From Streptomyces microflavus (lineage in GTDB: Bacteria > Actinomycetota > Actinomycetes > Streptomycetales > Streptomycetaceae): DNA of 64,000 bases. Below, piece after piece: positions 16,461 through 25,725 of the stretch (the stretch's first letter is position 1; each line of letters begins with the position of its first letter). The translations under genes and the position numbers were made by a program. The notes below the pieces were generated by a model, which saw only the letters and a program-made list of their open reading frames with translations, did no database searches and had not been told where the DNA came from. Location: positions 62,001 to 126,000 of the forward strand of contig NZ_BMUG01000005.1 of assembly GCF_014650075.1 (NCBI RefSeq), read 5' to 3'.

Positions 16461-17546
16461 ATGAAGATCCAGCGTCGACCCCGTACCCTCGCCGTGGCCT
16501 GCCTCCTCGCCGCCACTGCCACGCTGGCCGCCGCCGGCTGCGCCAAGTCGGAGACCTCGAACAACGCGGGCGGCGACAGCAGCCAGGGCGCCCAGGAAGC
16601 CAAGTCCCCCGACTCCACCTCCGGTTCGGGCTGCTCGCTGGAGACGTACGGCGCACCGAAGCTGGACCTGAAGAACGCCGTCGTCGGCTTCTCCCAGTCG
16701 GAGAAGGAGGCCAACCCGTTCCGGATCGCCGAGACCCAGTCCATCAAGGACGAGGCGAAGAAGATCGGTGTCAAGAAGCTCCTCACCACCAACGCCCAGT
16801 CCCAACTCTCCAAGCAGATCAGCGACATCCAGGACATGCTGTCGCAGGGCGCCCAGTTCCTCATCGTCGCGCCCCTCAACTCCGACGGTCTGGAGCCCGC
16901 GTTGAAGGCGGCCGCGGCGAAGAAGGTGCCCGTCCTCACCATCGACCGCAAGGTCAACTCGACCGCCTGCAAGGACTATGTGGCCTTCCTCGGCTCCGAC
17001 TTCGTCGAGCAGGGCAAGCGCGCGGCCGACGCGATGATCAAGGTCACCGGCGGCAAGGGCAAGGTCGCGATCCTGCTCGGCGCCTCCGGCAACAACGTCA
17101 CCACCGACCGCACCAAGGGCTTCGTCGACCAGGTGAAGGCGCAGGCGCCCGGCCTGGAGATCGTCGCCCAGCAGACCGGCGAGTTCGCCCGCGACAAGGG
17201 CCAGCAGGTCATGGAGCAGCTCATCCAGTCCAAGCCCGACATCACCGCGGTCTACGCGGAGAACGACGAGATGGGCCTCGGCGCCCTCACCGCGATCAAG
17301 GCGGCCGGGAAGAAGCCCGGCAAGGACGTCAAGATCGTCTCGGTCGACGGCACCCGCAACGCCGTCCAGGCCCTGGTCAACGGCGAGTACAACGCGGTCA
17401 TCGAGTCCAACCCGCGCTTCGGCCCGCTCGCCTTCGCCACCGCCCAGAAGTTCTACGCAGGTGAGGAGATCCCGGAGAACGTGATCATCACCGACCGCGA
17501 GTACGACGAGGCCAACGCCAAGGACTCGCTCGGCGGAGCCTACTGA
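16461..17546 (+). CDS. Sugar ABC transporter substrate-binding lipoprotein
   Basis: This 361-residue protein has a lipoprotein signal with the lipobox around Cys27 (LAAAGC) and a type-I periplasmic-binding fold (VVGFSQSEKEANPF; DRTKGF; AVYAENDEMGLGALTAI). The segment pattern resembles YtfQ, the galactofuranose-binding protein, and related arabinose/ribose binders. AAGGAG is well placed before ATG 16461. It is first in an importer operon with a double ATPase and two permeases, the same make-up as ytfQRT-yjfF. With the GH127 and CBM42 enzymes nearby, L-arabinofuranose or a furanosyl oligosaccharide is a reasonable substrate guess. Confidence 0.92.
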   Translation: MKIQRRPRTLAVACLLAATATLAAAGCAKSETSNNAGGDSSQGAQEAKSPDSTSGSGCSLETYGAPKLDLKNAVVGFSQSEKEANPFRIAETQSIKDEAKKIGVKKLLTTNAQSQLSKQISDIQDMLSQGAQFLIVAPLNSDGLEPALKAAAAKKVPVLTIDRKVNSTACKDYVAFLGSDFVEQGKRAADAMIKVTGGKGKVAILLGASGNNVTTDRTKGFVDQVKAQAPGLEIVAQQTGEFARDKGQQVMEQLIQSKPDITAVYAENDEMGLGALTAIKAAGKKPGKDVKIVSVDGTRNAVQALVNGEYNAVIESNPRFGPLAFATAQKFYAGEEIPENVIITDREYDEANAKDSLGGAY

Positions 17547-17558
17547 CCCCGACCTGAC

Positions 17559-17609
17559 GGCCGGCCGCCGCGATGCCCCGGGTACCCCGAGGCGTACGGC
17601 GGCCCGGCC
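17559..17609 (+). other. Intercistronic stem-loop after the binding-protein gene
   Basis: The arms at 17559-17570 and 17597-17609 pair (GGCCGGCCGCCG with CGGCGGCCCGGCC, one bulged base). Stable hairpins between binding-protein and permease genes commonly raise the relative amount of the binding protein through mRNA stability or partial termination. That role here is inferred. Confidence 0.45.
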
Positions 17610-17640
17610 CCGTTCCCGTAACACCGGAAGGCCAGGATCC

Positions 17641-19272
17641 ATGGCACCAACCGAAGCGACACCCCAGCACCAGGAGGCCGCCGTGGCGGCCACCGTGCTC
17701 GAAGCCCGCTCGGTCAGCAAGCGGTTCCCCGGCGTCGTCGCCCTGGACGACGTCTCCTTCTCGCTGCGCGCCGGGGAGACCCATGCGCTCGTCGGCGAGA
17801 ACGGGGCCGGCAAGTCCACCCTCATCAAGGTGCTGACCGGCGTCTACCAGAGCGACGGCGGCGAGATCCGGGTGGCCGGCGAGCCCGTCCGCTTCGCCCG
17901 GCCCTTCGAGGCCCAGCAGGCCGGGATCTCCACCATCTACCAGGAGGTGAACCTCGTACCGCTGATGAGCGTGGCGCGGAACATCTTCCTGGGCCGGGAG
18001 CCGAAGAACCGTTTCGGCCTCATCGACTTCACCCGGATGAACCGCGAGACCACCGAACTCCTCGACGGCTTCGGCGTCCGCGTCGACCCCAAACGCCCCC
18101 TGCACACCCTGGGCATCGGCACCCAGCAGATGGTCGCGCTCGCCCGCGCCGTCTCCGTACAGGCCCAGGTCGTCATCATGGACGAACCCACCTCATCCCT
18201 GGAGCCCCGCGAGGTCGAGACCCTCTTCCGGGTCATCGAGAACCTCCGGAGCCAGGGCATCGCCGTCCTCTACGTCAGCCACCGCATGGACGAGCTCTAC
18301 CGCATCTGCGACCGGGTCACCGTCCTGCGCGACGGCCGCCACATCCACACCGGCGACCTGGCGGACCTGGACCGGATGCGGCTCGTCTCGATGATGCTCG
18401 GCCGCGACCTCGCCGAGGTGCGCCGCGAGGGCCTCACCAGCTTCGACACCGCCGGACACGACGTGGCCCGCACCCCCGTCCTCACCGCCACCGGACTCGA
18501 CCGCCGCCACCAACTGCACGGCATATCCATCGAGTTGTACGGGGGCGAGGTCCTGGGACTCGGCGGGCTGCTGGGCTCCGGGCGCAGCGAGACCGCCAAG
18601 GCGCTGACCGGCGCCCTGCCCCTGGACGGCGGCGAGATCACCGTCGACGGCAAGCGCATCGGCCGCCCCACCCCGGCCGCCGCCATCCGCGCGGGCATCA
18701 GCATGCTCCCCGAGGACCGCAAGGCCGAGGGGATCATCCCGCAGCTCTCCGTACGGGAGAACATCGTGCTCGCCGCGATGCCCCGGCTCTCCCGAGCCGG
18801 GATCGTCTCCCGCGACCGGCAGGACCGCATCGTCAGCATCTTCATGGAGCGGCTGCGCATCAAGGCCTCCAGCCCCGAGCAGAAGGTCGGCGAACTCTCC
18901 GGCGGCAACCAGCAGAAGGTGCTGCTCGCCCGCTGGCTCTGCCTGGAACCCAAGGTGCTGCTGCTCGACGAACCCACCCGGGGCATCGACGTCGGCGCCA
19001 AGGCCGAGGTGCAGAGCCTCATCGACGACCTCGCCCGCGAAGGCCTCGCCGTCCTGCTGATCTCCTCCGACATCGAGGAGCTGATCGAGGGCGCCGACCG
19101 CATCGTCGTCCTGCGCGGCGGCGCGGTCGCCGGTGAACTCGCCGGTGACGAGGTGGAGGAGAGCCGCCTCCTCGAAGTGCTCGCCGACCACACGCCCACC
19201 GCCGAGCCTGCCGACCACACGCCCGAAACCGGCCGGAAGGCCCCGGTGGCCGGCCAGGAGGACCCCCGATGA
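17641..19272 (+). CDS. Sugar ABC transporter ATPase, two nucleotide-binding domains
   Basis: This 543-residue protein has two fused ABC domains of the RbsA/AraG/YtfR type. The first has Walker A GENGAGKST and Walker B VVIMDEPTSS. The second has a degenerate Walker A (GLLGSGRSE), a good signature SGGNQQK and Walker B LLLDEPTRGID. The unequal second P-loop is normal for the family. Residues 1-15 are a non-conserved leader, so the start could be a few codons later. It overlaps the next permease by ATGA. Confidence 0.93.
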   Translation: MAPTEATPQHQEAAVAATVLEARSVSKRFPGVVALDDVSFSLRAGETHALVGENGAGKSTLIKVLTGVYQSDGGEIRVAGEPVRFARPFEAQQAGISTIYQEVNLVPLMSVARNIFLGREPKNRFGLIDFTRMNRETTELLDGFGVRVDPKRPLHTLGIGTQQMVALARAVSVQAQVVIMDEPTSSLEPREVETLFRVIENLRSQGIAVLYVSHRMDELYRICDRVTVLRDGRHIHTGDLADLDRMRLVSMMLGRDLAEVRREGLTSFDTAGHDVARTPVLTATGLDRRHQLHGISIELYGGEVLGLGGLLGSGRSETAKALTGALPLDGGEITVDGKRIGRPTPAAAIRAGISMLPEDRKAEGIIPQLSVRENIVLAAMPRLSRAGIVSRDRQDRIVSIFMERLRIKASSPEQKVGELSGGNQQKVLLARWLCLEPKVLLLDEPTRGIDVGAKAEVQSLIDDLAREGLAVLLISSDIEELIEGADRIVVLRGGAVAGELAGDEVEESRLLEVLADHTPTAEPADHTPETGRKAPVAGQEDPR

Positions 19273-20243
19273 CCACCCAGGCCACCCTGCCACGCCCCGC
19301 GAAGCCGCTGGCCCGGCTGCGCGACCCCGCCTGGTACCAGGAGTACGGCGTGTACGCGGCCGTCGCCGTCGTCCTGCTGTTCAACGCCCTGTTCACCGAG
19401 CACTTCATGACGGCCGACAACCTGCGCACCCAGCTCGTCCAGGTCGCCCCCATCGTGATCGTCGCCCTCGGCATGGCCCTGGTCATCGGCACCGAGGGCA
19501 TCGACCTCTCCGTCGGCTCCACCATGGCGCTCGCCGCGGCCCTGCTGCCGCTCTACCTCGGTTACGGTCTGGTGCCCGCGCTCCTGATCGCGCTGCTGGC
19601 CGGAGCGGTGGTCGGCGCGATCAACGGGACGCTCGTCTCGCTCGTCGGGCTGCAACCCATCGTGGCCACCCTCGCCCTCTTCGTCGGCGGCCGGGGCCTG
19701 GCCCTGGTGATGGCGGACGGCCAGCTCAAGCAGATCGTCAACCCGGACATCCTCGCGCTGGGCACCGGCTCCTTCCTCGGCATCCCGCTGGTCGTGCTCA
19801 TCGCGGGCGTGCTGGCGCTGGCCGTCGCGTTCCTGGTGCAGCGCACCACGTTCGGCCGCCAGATCGTCGCCATCGGCGGCAACCGCCCGGCCGCCGCCCT
19901 GTCCGGACTGCCCGTCAAGCGCGTCCTGATCGGCGTCTACATCCTCTGCGGCACGATGGCCGCGCTCGCCGGGATCCTCGCCACCGCCCGGCTCACCGCC
20001 AGCGACCCGTCCTCGCTCGGCACCCTCATGGAACTCTCCGCCATCACGGCCGTCGTCGTCGGCGGCACTCCGCTCAACGGCGGCTCCATCCGGGTGCTCG
20101 GTACCGTCGCGGGCGCCCTGCTGATGCAGCTGCTGCGCGCCACCCTCGTCAAGCACGACCTGCCCGACTCCACCGCACAGATCGCCCAGGCGGCCATCAT
20201 CATCGCCGCCGTCTACGTCGCCCGGGAGCGTCGGTCCCGATGA
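19269..20243 (+). CDS. Sugar ABC transporter permease 1
   Basis: This 324-residue RbsC/AraH/YtfT-type permease has about eight to ten membrane segments and the family hallmark [17 protein letters not shown]. It starts in the ATGA overlap with the ATPase gene and ends in an ATGA overlap with permease 2, so translation is coupled. With permease 2 it would form a heterodimeric channel for the sugar delivered by the binding lipoprotein. Confidence 0.93.
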   Translation: MTTQATLPRPAKPLARLRDPAWYQEYGVYAAVAVVLLFNALFTEHFMTADNLRTQLVQVAPIVIVALGMALVIGTEGIDLSVGSTMALAAALLPLYLGYGLVPALLIALLAGAVVGAINGTLVSLVGLQPIVATLALFVGGRGLALVMADGQLKQIVNPDILALGTGSFLGIPLVVLIAGVLALAVAFLVQRTTFGRQIVAIGGNRPAAALSGLPVKRVLIGVYILCGTMAALAGILATARLTASDPSSLGTLMELSAITAVVVGGTPLNGGSIRVLGTVAGALLMQLLRATLVKHDLPDSTAQIAQAAIIIAAVYVARERRSR

Positions 20244-21286
20244 AGAACACCACACCCGCCGCCCCGGCCCCCCAGGTGCCGGCGCCGCTCAAGAACGCCC
20301 CCTCGCGCCCCGAACCCCGGCCCGAGCGCTCCACCGGCTCCCGGATCGGCGAACTCCTCCAGCGCCAGGGCGTCCTCGCGGTCCTGCTGACCGTGATCCT
20401 CATCGCCTCGTTCGTCTACCCGACGTTCGCCAGTGTCGACAACGCCCGGGGCGTCACCGTCCAGGCCTCGTTCCTCGCGATCGTCGCCCTCGGCATGACG
20501 CTGGTCATCATCACGGGCGGCATCGACCTCTCCGTGGGCTCCGTCTTCGCCCTCGGGGGTGTCCTCGCCGCCTGGGCCTCCCAGTGGGGCTTCCTCGCCG
20601 CCCTGCTCGTCCCCCTCGTGGTCTGCGGCGCGATCGGGCTGGTCAACGGCCTCCTCATCGCCCGCGCGAACATGGCGCCCTTCATCGTCACGCTCGCCAC
20701 CCTCCTCGCGGCGCGCGGCATGCTGCTCGCCTTCACCGACGAGGGCGCCACCACCTACCTGGTCCCCAAGGACTCCGCCTTCGCCGAACTCGGCCAGGGC
20801 AGCGTCTGGGGCTTCGGATACCCGATCCTCATCGCCCTCGTCCTCTTCGGGGCCGGCGGACTGCTGCTCCAGCGCACCTCGTTCGGGCAGACCCTGTTCG
20901 CCGTCGGCGGCAGCAGCGACGCGGCCACCCTGATGGGACTGCCCGTCGCCCGCACGAAGATCCTCGTCTACGCCCTCAGCGGCCTCCTCGCCGGACTCGC
21001 CGGAGCGCTCAACGCCGCCCGCCTCTCCTCCGGCGTCACCATCGTCGGCGTCGGCATGGAACTCGACGCGATCTCCGCCGTCGTCATCGGCGGCACCCTC
21101 CTCATCGGCGGTGCCGGCTCCATCAGCGGCACCCTCTGGGGCGTCCTGCTGCTCGCCGTGATCCAGAACCTCATCAACCAGATCGGCTCGCTCAACTCCT
21201 CGTACCAATCGGTGGTCAGCGGCGGCTTCCTTATCGTTGTCGTGGTGGCGCAGCGTTACCTCGCGCGCAGCCGGAGAACCACCTGA
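20240..21286 (+). CDS. Sugar ABC transporter permease 2
   Basis: This 348-residue paralogue of permease 1 carries the same hallmark ([16 protein letters not shown]) and a proline-rich ~30-residue cytoplasmic leader. It starts at ATG 20240 inside the preceding stop. Two distinct permeases are a feature of YtfT/YjfF-type importers rather than the single RbsC or AraH. The LacI regulator follows 44 bases later and is probably co-transcribed. Confidence 0.93.
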   Translation: MKNTTPAAPAPQVPAPLKNAPSRPEPRPERSTGSRIGELLQRQGVLAVLLTVILIASFVYPTFASVDNARGVTVQASFLAIVALGMTLVIITGGIDLSVGSVFALGGVLAAWASQWGFLAALLVPLVVCGAIGLVNGLLIARANMAPFIVTLATLLAARGMLLAFTDEGATTYLVPKDSAFAELGQGSVWGFGYPILIALVLFGAGGLLLQRTSFGQTLFAVGGSSDAATLMGLPVARTKILVYALSGLLAGLAGALNAARLSSGVTIVGVGMELDAISAVVIGGTLLIGGAGSISGTLWGVLLLAVIQNLINQIGSLNSSYQSVVSGGFLIVVVVAQRYLARSRRTT

Positions 21287-21330
21287 ACCGTACGGATCGG
21301 GCCGAGTCGAACCAAGCAACAAGGAGTGCC

Positions 21331-22362
21331 GTGGGCGTCAGCCTCAAGGACGTAGCCCAACGGGCGGGCGTGTCCATCAAGACCGTGTCGAACGTGGTGA
21401 ACAACTACCAGCACGTCACCCCCAAGATGCGCGCGAAGGTCCAGCAGGCCATCGACGAGCTCGGCTACCGGCCGAACCTCACCGCCCGCCACCTGCGCAA
21501 GGGCCGCACCGGCATCATCGCGCTGGCCGTGCCCGAATTCGGCAACCCGTACTTCGCGGAGCTCGCCGGTGAGGTCGTCGACGCGGCCGCCCGGCACGAC
21601 TACACCGTCCTGGTCGACCACACCGGCGGCCTGCGCGAGAAGGAGCTGCTGGTCAGCCAGGGGTTCCGGTCCCATGTCATCGACGGCCTCATCCTCAGCC
21701 CCATCCACCTGGAGACCGAGGACCTGATGGCCCGCACCGAGACGGCACCGCTGGTGCTGCTGGGGGAGCGGGAGTACGAGGCCCCGTACGACCACATCGC
21801 CATCGACAACGTGGCCGCCGCCCGCGAGGCCGTCGCCCACCTCATCGCCCTCGGCCACCGCAGGGTCGCCTTCCTCGGCTCCCGCACCGGCCGGGAACGC
21901 CAGCCCGCCCATCTGCGGCTGCGCGGCTGGCGCGAGGAACTCGCCGCCTCCGGCATCGAACCCGACGAGTCCCTCGTCGTCGTCACCGACGGCTACGGGA
22001 GGGAGGACGGCGCCGCCGCCATGGCCTCCCTGCTCGACCGGGGGGAGCGGCCCGACGCCGTCTTCGCGTACAACGACATGATCGCGATCGGCGCGATGCG
22101 CACCATCACCGAACGCGGCCTCACCATCCCCGGCGACATCGCCGTCGTCGGCTTCGACGACATCGAGGAGAGCCGGTACGGGACCACCACCCTCACCACC
22201 ATCGCGCCGGACAAGGCAGCCATCGCCCGGCTCGCCGTCGACAGCCTCGTCGAACGCCTCGCCGGCACCCCGGTCGCCGAACCCCGCCGGCCGCGCCCCG
22301 GCTACCGCCTCGCCGTCCGCGAATCCACCGCGCCCCGCGAGACCCCTGGACCGGCCCGCTAG
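21331..22362 (+). CDS. LacI-family transcriptional regulator
   Basis: This 343-residue repressor starts at GTG 21331, with AAGGAG four bases upstream. The N-terminal HTH ([20 protein letters not shown], then hinge [13 protein letters not shown]) is followed by a sugar-binding periplasmic-like domain ending in VGFDDIEES and TTLTTIAPD. It sits at the end of the importer operon and is the natural candidate to bind the YAWCGTTGNAAAY sites upstream of the importer, GH127 and GH2 genes, with the imported sugar as inducer (inference). Confidence 0.93.
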   Translation: MGVSLKDVAQRAGVSIKTVSNVVNNYQHVTPKMRAKVQQAIDELGYRPNLTARHLRKGRTGIIALAVPEFGNPYFAELAGEVVDAAARHDYTVLVDHTGGLREKELLVSQGFRSHVIDGLILSPIHLETEDLMARTETAPLVLLGEREYEAPYDHIAIDNVAAAREAVAHLIALGHRRVAFLGSRTGRERQPAHLRLRGWREELAASGIEPDESLVVVTDGYGREDGAAAMASLLDRGERPDAVFAYNDMIAIGAMRTITERGLTIPGDIAVVGFDDIEESRYGTTTLTTIAPDKAAIARLAVDSLVERLAGTPVAEPRRPRPGYRLAVRESTAPRETPGPAR

Positions 22363-22406
22363 AGGCCTCCTTCCGGAGGCGCCCCTTCCGGAGGCCTCCC
22401 GAAGCC

Positions 22407-22474
22407 CCGGAAGGCCCTTCCAGAGGCCGCTTCCGGAGGTCCGGAAGGCCCTTCCAGAGGCCGCTTCCGGAGGT
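22407..22474 (+). repeat. Perfect tandem duplication of a 34-bp unit
   Basis: The unit at 22407-22440 (beginning CCGGAAGGCCCTTCCAGAGG, ending CGGAGGT) is repeated exactly at 22441-22474. Flanking DNA from 22363 to 22495 carries further partial copies of TTCCGGAGG. The unit contains self-complementary GGAAGG/CCTTCC and CCGGAA/TTCCGG segments, so the RNA can fold in several alternative hairpins between the regulator and epimerase genes. Confidence 0.85.
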
Positions 22475-22509
22475 CCGGAGGCCGCCTCCCACCCCCCAAG
22501 GAACTCCTC

Positions 22510-23580
22510 ATGCCCACCGTGCACCGCAAACCGTTCGGCCACGCCCACGGGCAGACGGAGGTCGACCTCTGGACCCTCGACTCCGGCACCGGCGTACGGG
22601 CCGAAGTCCTCACGTACGGCGGTGTCCTGCACAGACTCACCGTGCCCGACACCGCCGGCGTCCCGGGCCCGGTCGTCCGCTCCCTGCCCGCCATCGACGA
22701 CTACACCGACAAGAACCCCTACTTCGGGGCCGTCGTCGGCCGGTACGCCAACCGCATCGCCCACGGCCGGTTCACCCTCGACGGCACCACGCACCACATC
22801 CCCGCCAACGACCGCGGCCACGCCCTGCACGGCGGCCCGGACGGCTTCCACACCAAGGTCTGGGAGGCGGCCGGAGACCGTACCGGCTCCGCCGCCGTCC
22901 TCCGCCTCACCCTGCACAGCCCCCACGGCGACATGGGCTTCCCCGGAGCGCTCGACGTCACCGCCACCTACACCCTGGACGCCACCGGCACCCTCGCCCT
23001 GGAGTACACGGCCGTCACCGACCGGCCCACCGTCGTCAACCTCACCAACCACGCCTACCTCAACCTCGGCGCCGACGACATCCTCGGCCACACCCTCCAG
23101 GTCGACGCCGACCACTACCTCCCCATCGACACCGGCTCCATCCCCGAGGGCCCCCCGGCCCCCGTCGCCGGCACCCCGTTCGACCTCACCGCCCCGCAGC
23201 CGCTGGGGGACCGCCTCGCCCGGCCCCACCCCCAACTCGCCCTGGCCGGCGGCTTCGACCACTGCTGGGTGCTGCGCGGACCGGCCCCCGCCGCACTCCG
23301 CAGGGCCGCCCGCCTCACCGCCCCCGGCGACCGGCGCACCCTGGAGCTCTGGACCACCGAACCGGGGCTCCAGGTCTACACCGGCAACCAGCTCGACGGT
23401 GCGTTCACCGACGGCACCGGCCGCCGCCACGAACGCCACGGATCGCTCTGCCTGGAGACCCAGCACCTGCCCGACTCACCCAACCGCCCCGCCCACCCCA
23501 GCACGGTGCTGCGCCCCGGCGAAACCCTCCGCAGCCGCACCGAATGGCGCTTTCCGCACCTGCGCGCGGAAGAAAATTAG
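22510..23580 (+). CDS. galM: Aldose 1-epimerase
   Basis: This 356-residue mutarotase of the GalM family has YGGVLHRL near the start, [12 protein letters not shown], the HGG catalytic-His region ([14 protein letters not shown]), a second conserved His in [10 protein letters not shown] and a late Glu in [12 protein letters not shown]. It interconverts alpha and beta anomers of free sugars. It follows the LacI gene by 147 bases holding the 34-bp tandem repeat, and AAGGA precedes the start. It likely supports metabolism of sugar taken up by the importer. Confidence 0.92.
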   Translation: MPTVHRKPFGHAHGQTEVDLWTLDSGTGVRAEVLTYGGVLHRLTVPDTAGVPGPVVRSLPAIDDYTDKNPYFGAVVGRYANRIAHGRFTLDGTTHHIPANDRGHALHGGPDGFHTKVWEAAGDRTGSAAVLRLTLHSPHGDMGFPGALDVTATYTLDATGTLALEYTAVTDRPTVVNLTNHAYLNLGADDILGHTLQVDADHYLPIDTGSIPEGPPAPVAGTPFDLTAPQPLGDRLARPHPQLALAGGFDHCWVLRGPAPAALRRAARLTAPGDRRTLELWTTEPGLQVYTGNQLDGAFTDGTGRRHERHGSLCLETQHLPDSPNRPAHPSTVLRPGETLRSRTEWRFPHLRAEEN

Positions 23581-23649
23581 GTTGCGGTCCCCGACAGCTC
23601 TTTGATCTACTCCCCGCACCAGCAGGCAGTACGACCCAGGAGTCCGATC

Positions 23650-23760
23650 ATGCGCGGAGCTTTCGTGTCCACCCCGACAGAAATTCACCTTTCTCTCAAG
23701 GACATGAAGCTTCGTGCACACGTTGAATCTGGGAATTCTGGCGCATGTCGACGCCGGTAA
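23650..23760 (+). CDS. Possible 36-codon leader peptide of the ribosomal-protection gene
   Basis: An ATG at 23650 has a strong AGGAG seven bases upstream and opens 36 codons (beginning MRGAFVSTPTEIHLSLKD) that stop with TAA at 23760, 47 bases inside the following GTPase gene in another frame. The GTPase start GTG 23714 has only a distant AAGGA. Translation of the leader could therefore control or couple translation of the resistance-type gene. Leader-peptide attenuation is known for tet(M). Translation of this ORF itself is unproven. Confidence 0.45.
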   Translation: MRGAFVSTPTEIHLSLKDMKLRAHVESGNSGACRRR

Positions 23761-25717
23761 GACAAGCCTGACCGAGCGGCTCCTCCACACCGCCGGTGTC
23801 ATCGACACCATCGGCAGCGTCGATCACGGCAGTACGCGGACCGACTCCCTCGCGCTGGAGCGCCGACGCGGCATCACCATCAAGTCCGCCGTCGTCTCCT
23901 TCACCCTCGGCACCACCACGGTCAACCTGATCGACACCCCCGGCCACCCGGACTTCATCGCCGAGGTGGAGCGGGTCCTCGGCGTGCTCGACGGAGCCGT
24001 CCTGGTGATCTCCGCGGTGGAGGGCGTCCAGGCCCAGACCCGCGTACTCCTGCGCACCCTGCGCCGGTTGCGCATCCCGACGGTGCTGTTCGTCAACAAG
24101 ACCGACCGGCCCGGCGCACGGTACGGCCCGCTGCTGGAGAGCATCACCGAACGGCTCTCCCCGGACATCGTCGCGATGGGCTCGGCCCGGCACCTCGGCA
24201 CCCGGGACGCCACCAGCACGCCGTTCACCGGGGCCGACCCCGGCTTCACCGGCGCGCTCACCGACCTGCTCACCCGCCACGACGACGAGCTGCTCGCCGC
24301 GTACGTCGACGACCCGGCGGCCCTCACCCACGCCCGGCTGCTCGCGGCGCTGGCCGAACAGACCGGCCGGTGCCTCGTGCACCCGGTCTTCTTCGGCTCC
24401 GCCGCCACCGGCGCGGGCATCGACGCCCTGGTGGAGGGCATCACCGGACTGCTGCCCGCCGCCACGGGCGACGCGGACGCACCGGCCCGGGGCACGGTGT
24501 TCAAGGTCGACCGGACCGCCGGCGGCGAGCGGACCGCGTACGTCCGCATGGTCGAAGGGACCGTGCACGCCCGCGAGGTGCTGCGCTTCCGCAGCCCGGA
24601 CGGCCGGGAGGGAGAGGGCAAGGTCTCGGCGGTCAGCGTCTTCGAGGACGGCGGCGAAGTGCCGGTGCCCGGCGTGGGCGCCGGCCGGATCGCCAGGCTG
24701 AAAGGGCTGGCGGACATCCGGATCGGCGACAGCGTCGGCGCGGCCCGGGCGGAGGCCGGGCGCCGCCACTTCGCCCCGCCGACCCTGGAGACGGTGGTCG
24801 TCCCCCGCCGCCCGGAGGACCGCGGCGCCCTGCATCTCGCGCTCGGCCGCCTCGCCGAACAGGACCCGCTGATCGCCGTCCGCCGCGACGAACTCCGCCG
24901 GGAGGTGTCCCTCTCGCTCTACGGGGAGGTGCAGAAGGAGGTCATCCAGGCGACCCTGGCCGACGAGTTCGGGGTGGACGTCACCTTCCGCGAGACCACG
25001 ACCATCTGCCTGGAGCGACCGGCCGGGACCGGCGCGGCCGTCGAGTTCATCGACACCGACCCCAACCCCTTCCTCGCTACCGTCGGACTGCGGGTCGACC
25101 CGGCCCCGTACGGCAGCGGAGTGGAATTCCGCCGCGAAGTGGAACTCGGCTCGATGCCCTATTCCTTGATGCGGGCGGTCGAGGAAACCGTGCATTCCAC
25201 CCTGTGTCAGGGAATTCATGGCTGGCAGGTCACCGATTGCGTCGTCACCCAGACGCATTCCGGGTACTGGCCCCGGCAGAGCCATTCCCACGGCACGTTC
25301 GACAAGAGCATGTCGAGCACGGCGGGCGATTTCCGCAACCTGACGCCCCTGGTCCTGATGGACGCGCTGCGCCGGGCCGGAACCCAGGTGTACGAGCCGA
25401 TGCACCGCTTCCGTCTGGAGCTGCCCGCCGACGCCTTCGGCGCACTGGGGCCGGTCCTCGCCCGGCTCCGCGCGGTGCCCGGGCCGCCCGAGACGCACGG
25501 AACGCTCTGCACCCTGGAGGGCGAGGTCCCGGCGGCCCGGGTCCATGAACTCCAGCAGCTGCTGCCGGGGTTGACCCGGGGCGAAGGGGTGCTGGAGTCC
25601 GCCTTCGACGGCCACCGCCCGGTGACCGGCCCGGCCCCGGACCGCCCGCGCACCGACCACGACCCGCTGCACCGCAAGGAGTACCTGCTGCGCACGGTGC
25701 GGCGGGTCGCCGGCTGA
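23714..25717 (+). CDS. Ribosomal protection GTPase (Otr(A)/TetM type)
   Basis: This 667-residue EF-G-like translational GTPase starts at GTG 23714 (LNLGILAHVDAGKTSL). It has the G1 motif AHVDAGKT, G2 RGITIKSA, G3 DTPGHPDF and G4 NKTD. The length and the lack of the extra EF-G segments fit the TetM/TetO/Otr(A) family, which releases tetracycline from ribosomes. Chromosomal homologues are common in Streptomyces and need not confer clinical-level resistance. No tetracycline biosynthesis genes are present here. It converges on the alpha-amylase gene with eight bases between stops. Confidence 0.92.
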   Translation: MHTLNLGILAHVDAGKTSLTERLLHTAGVIDTIGSVDHGSTRTDSLALERRRGITIKSAVVSFTLGTTTVNLIDTPGHPDFIAEVERVLGVLDGAVLVISAVEGVQAQTRVLLRTLRRLRIPTVLFVNKTDRPGARYGPLLESITERLSPDIVAMGSARHLGTRDATSTPFTGADPGFTGALTDLLTRHDDELLAAYVDDPAALTHARLLAALAEQTGRCLVHPVFFGSAATGAGIDALVEGITGLLPAATGDADAPARGTVFKVDRTAGGERTAYVRMVEGTVHAREVLRFRSPDGREGEGKVSAVSVFEDGGEVPVPGVGAGRIARLKGLADIRIGDSVGAARAEAGRRHFAPPTLETVVVPRRPEDRGALHLALGRLAEQDPLIAVRRDELRREVSLSLYGEVQKEVIQATLADEFGVDVTFRETTTICLERPAGTGAAVEFIDTDPNPFLATVGLRVDPAPYGSGVEFRREVELGSMPYSLMRAVEETVHSTLCQGIHGWQVTDCVVTQTHSGYWPRQSHSHGTFDKSMSSTAGDFRNLTPLVLMDALRRAGTQVYEPMHRFRLELPADAFGALGPVLARLRAVPGPPETHGTLCTLEGEVPAARVHELQQLLPGLTRGEGVLESAFDGHRPVTGPAPDRPRTDHDPLHRKEYLLRTVRRVAG

Positions 25718-25725
25718 CTTCTCCC

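Noticed and set aside
22363..22509. CRISPR-like repeats
   Set aside because: There are only two 34-bp copies, directly adjacent without spacers, and no cas genes.
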